NCBI GenBank assembly: GCA_963535465.1
Contig: CAUSWF010000005.1
Location: 7,957-71,956 of the forward strand
DNA length: 64,000 nt
Source of the DNA: CAUSWF01 sp963535465
GTDB lineage: Bacteria; Bacillota_I; Bacilli_A; RF39; UBA660
Direction: 5' to 3'
Shown: positions 63,040-64,000 of the stretch, one piece after another
How positions within the stretch are numbered: position 1 is the stretch's first letter
How the letters are laid out: the number at the start of each line of letters is the position of its first letter
The notes under the pieces: model-generated
The model's input: the letters and a program-made list of their open reading frames with translations, nothing else
Databases searched by the model: none
Told to the model about the DNA's origin: nothing
Program-made: the position numbers and the translations under genes

Positions 63040-63447
63040 ATGATAAACGAATTATATAAAACTAATGAAGAAATACTAGTAGTAATAGCTATAACACAAG
63101 ATAATTACTATATAAAATATGTACCAAATACTAAAAACAATTATCATGTAACAGCCGCAAGAAAAATAGCCGATATTATCTTTAACGAAGATATAAGATT
63201 AAATGATGCTACTTGGCCATATGAATTTAATGATAGAAATATAATAGTAATAGAATTATGTATAAATACAGCAATACAACCAATGTATTTTATACCAAAA
63301 TTAAATAATTTAAATAACTATCAAAAAGAAAAATTATTAGAAATATATAATGAACTAAAATTATATAATAATATTCAAACTGGAATAAATGAAGATATAT
63401 TAAATGAAATAAAAGGAAATAAAGACTATGTTACAAAAAACAGATAA
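63040..63447 (+). CDS. Unknown small protein, first of a tandem pair
   Basis: The 135 residues resemble the next ORF: both have an EI-x2-VI-x-IT start, a TWP/NWP-x-E segment, R-x2-IVIE-x3-NT, then YFIP or YFVP and a helical NxYQ end. They are clearly paralogues, probably by tandem duplication. No membrane segment or catalytic motif. The start follows the preceding stop with no gap. Its place after der suggests housekeeping co-expression, but no function is inferred. Confidence 0.72.
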   Translation: MINELYKTNEEILVVIAITQDNYYIKYVPNTKNNYHVTAARKIADIIFNEDIRLNDATWPYEFNDRNIIVIELCINTAIQPMYFIPKLNNLNNYQKEKLLEIYNELKLYNNIQTGINEDILNEIKGNKDYVTKNR

Positions 63448-63748
63448 AGAAATAATAGGTGTAATAATTATTACAGAAAATAAAATATTATCAAAAACTG
63501 ATACAATAGATAATACAATATATCATCAAGACTTAGTAGAAGAATTATTAGAAAATAATAAACTATCTCCTATAACAGAAACTAATTGGCCTAAAGAACT
63601 GCTACAAAGAGGATATATAGTAATAGAATTTATTCATAATACTGAATCAAATTTAATATATTTTGTACCAGATAAAATAAATAAATATCAAGAAATAGAA
63701 CTAAATAATATAAAAGAAAAGTTTAATAAAAATAATATAAAAAAATAG
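63428..63748 (+). CDS. Unknown small protein, second of a tandem pair
   Basis: The 106-residue paralogue of the preceding gene: KEIIGVIIITENKIL, NWPKELLQRGYIVIEFIHNT, LIYFVPDKINKYQ. Shorter by about 30 residues at the C terminus. Its start lies within the end of the first copy (20-base overlap). Soluble, Lys/Asn/Ile rich. Ends at a bidirectional terminator. Confidence 0.7.
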   Translation: MLQKTDKEIIGVIIITENKILSKTDTIDNTIYHQDLVEELLENNKLSPITETNWPKELLQRGYIVIEFIHNTESNLIYFVPDKINKYQEIELNNIKEKFNKNNIKK

Positions 63749-63775
63749 ACTACTTCATAATGTAGTCTATTATTA
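63738..63775. terminator. Bidirectional terminator at the end of the der unit
   Basis: 10-bp stem AATAGACTAC/GTAGTCTATT (63744-63753, 63762-63771), loop TTCATAAT, with A/T runs on both sides. Confidence 0.85.
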
Positions 63776-63781
63776 TTTTAA

Positions 63782-64000
63782 TTATCTAGTTTTCTCAATT
63801 GCATCTTTTATTATTTCTTTTTTCTTTTTCTTCCAATTTCTAATACCTGGAATTATATTTTCTAATCCCATTACTAGAATAGAACCACCAATACCACCAA
63901 CCGCAGTACCTATAGCTAAATCCTTTTTATCAACAGTAGCCTCAGTCTCTCTTATAACTTTTTCATCACTTGTCGCGTATAATGTCCCTTCAATATACGG
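63782..64000 (-). CDS. C-terminal part of an unknown protein (cut by window edge)
   Basis: The last 72 codons of a minus-strand gene entering from the right. The sequence ends IEGTLYATSDEKVIRETEAT, DLAIGTAVGGIGGSILVMGL, NIIPGIRNWKKKKKEIIKDA. The Gly-rich hydrophobic piece looks like a membrane segment or glycine zipper, followed by a basic tail. Stop TAA at 63784-63782. The rest is outside the window and no family can be named. Confidence 0.7.
   Translation of the reverse strand, partial: PYIEGTLYATSDEKVIRETEATVDKKDLAIGTAVGGIGGSILVMGLENIIPGIRNWKKKKKEIIKDAIEKTR

Noticed and set aside
1..64000. B. subtilis Chi sequence AGCGG as an oriented motif
   Set aside because: Only about 4 AGCGG and 6 CCGCT on the plus strand, no orientation bias.
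1..64000. tRNA genes, insertion sequences, prophage or CRISPR arrays
   Set aside because: I looked for TTCGAAT/GGTTC-type tRNA arms, transposase motifs and direct repeats with spacers and saw none.

Overview
The window is a strongly AT-rich chromosomal segment of a low-GC Firmicute (Bacillota). Gene neighbourhoods match Bacillus subtilis order: rsgA-prkC-prpC-rlmN-fmt-priA, rseP-cdsA, khpA-rpsP, ricA-miaB, rny-recA-pgsA-rodZ, rnpB-gpsB divergent from recU-ponA, nth-dnaD-cca. Genes usually present in these blocks are missing (no def or rsmB near fmt, no cinA next to recA, ffh parted from ylxM-ftsY), spacing is tight, and many proteins are rich in Asn, Lys and Ile. This suggests a streamlined, probably host-associated, uncultured member of the Bacilli. 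It is not a true Mycoplasma: a class A penicillin-binding protein, two sortases and a sortase-anchored surface protein imply a wall, and TGA is used as a stop codon (rlmN and two other genes). The taxonomic placement is inference.

Layout. 0-8.1 kb: rsgA fragment, PASTA kinase and its phosphatase, RlmN, Fmt, PriA and two unknown membrane proteins. 8.1-9.4 kb: class B-like sortase. 9.4-14.6 kb: RseP, CdsA, KhpA, bS16, a small unknown operon, a YlbF-family protein and MiaB. 14.6-18.5 kb: accessory genes (ankyrin repeats, transglutaminase-like protein, TPM-domain protein with a zinc-ribbon partner). 18.5-20.1 kb: serS behind a T-box riboswitch. 20.1-23.1 kb: surface operon with a thioester-domain adhesin, its sortase and two membrane proteins. 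23.2-25.3 kb: nucleoside phosphorylase operon. 25.5-30.6 kb: short SSB and the SUF iron-sulfur operon, which has a very short SufD and an extra unknown gene. 30.6-36.4 kb: unknown proteins, HIT, PrsA foldase, RecX, omega subunit, Ffh. 36.5-42.6 kb: heterodimeric ABC exporter and a HerA-like ATPase. 42.7-51.3 kb: YlxM-FtsY, RNase J, a secreted-type zinc metallopeptidase, a WG-repeat-like protein, RNase Y. 51.4-60.4 kb: RecA, PgsA, RodZ-like protein, RNase P RNA, GpsB, RecU, PBP1, Nth, DnaD, CCA enzyme, HU. 60.5-64 kb: membrane protein, Der, three small unknown genes and the end of another.

Most genes lie on the minus strand in short operons, many closed by a clear intrinsic terminator whose stem often contains the last stop codon. 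The most unusual signal is not a gene. The pentamer TCGCA occurs about 58 times on the plus strand and only twice on the minus strand by my hand count, at equal density in plus- and minus-strand genes. That is the behaviour expected of an orientation-dependent DNA motif such as a Chi-like or FtsK/SpoIIIE-guiding site.
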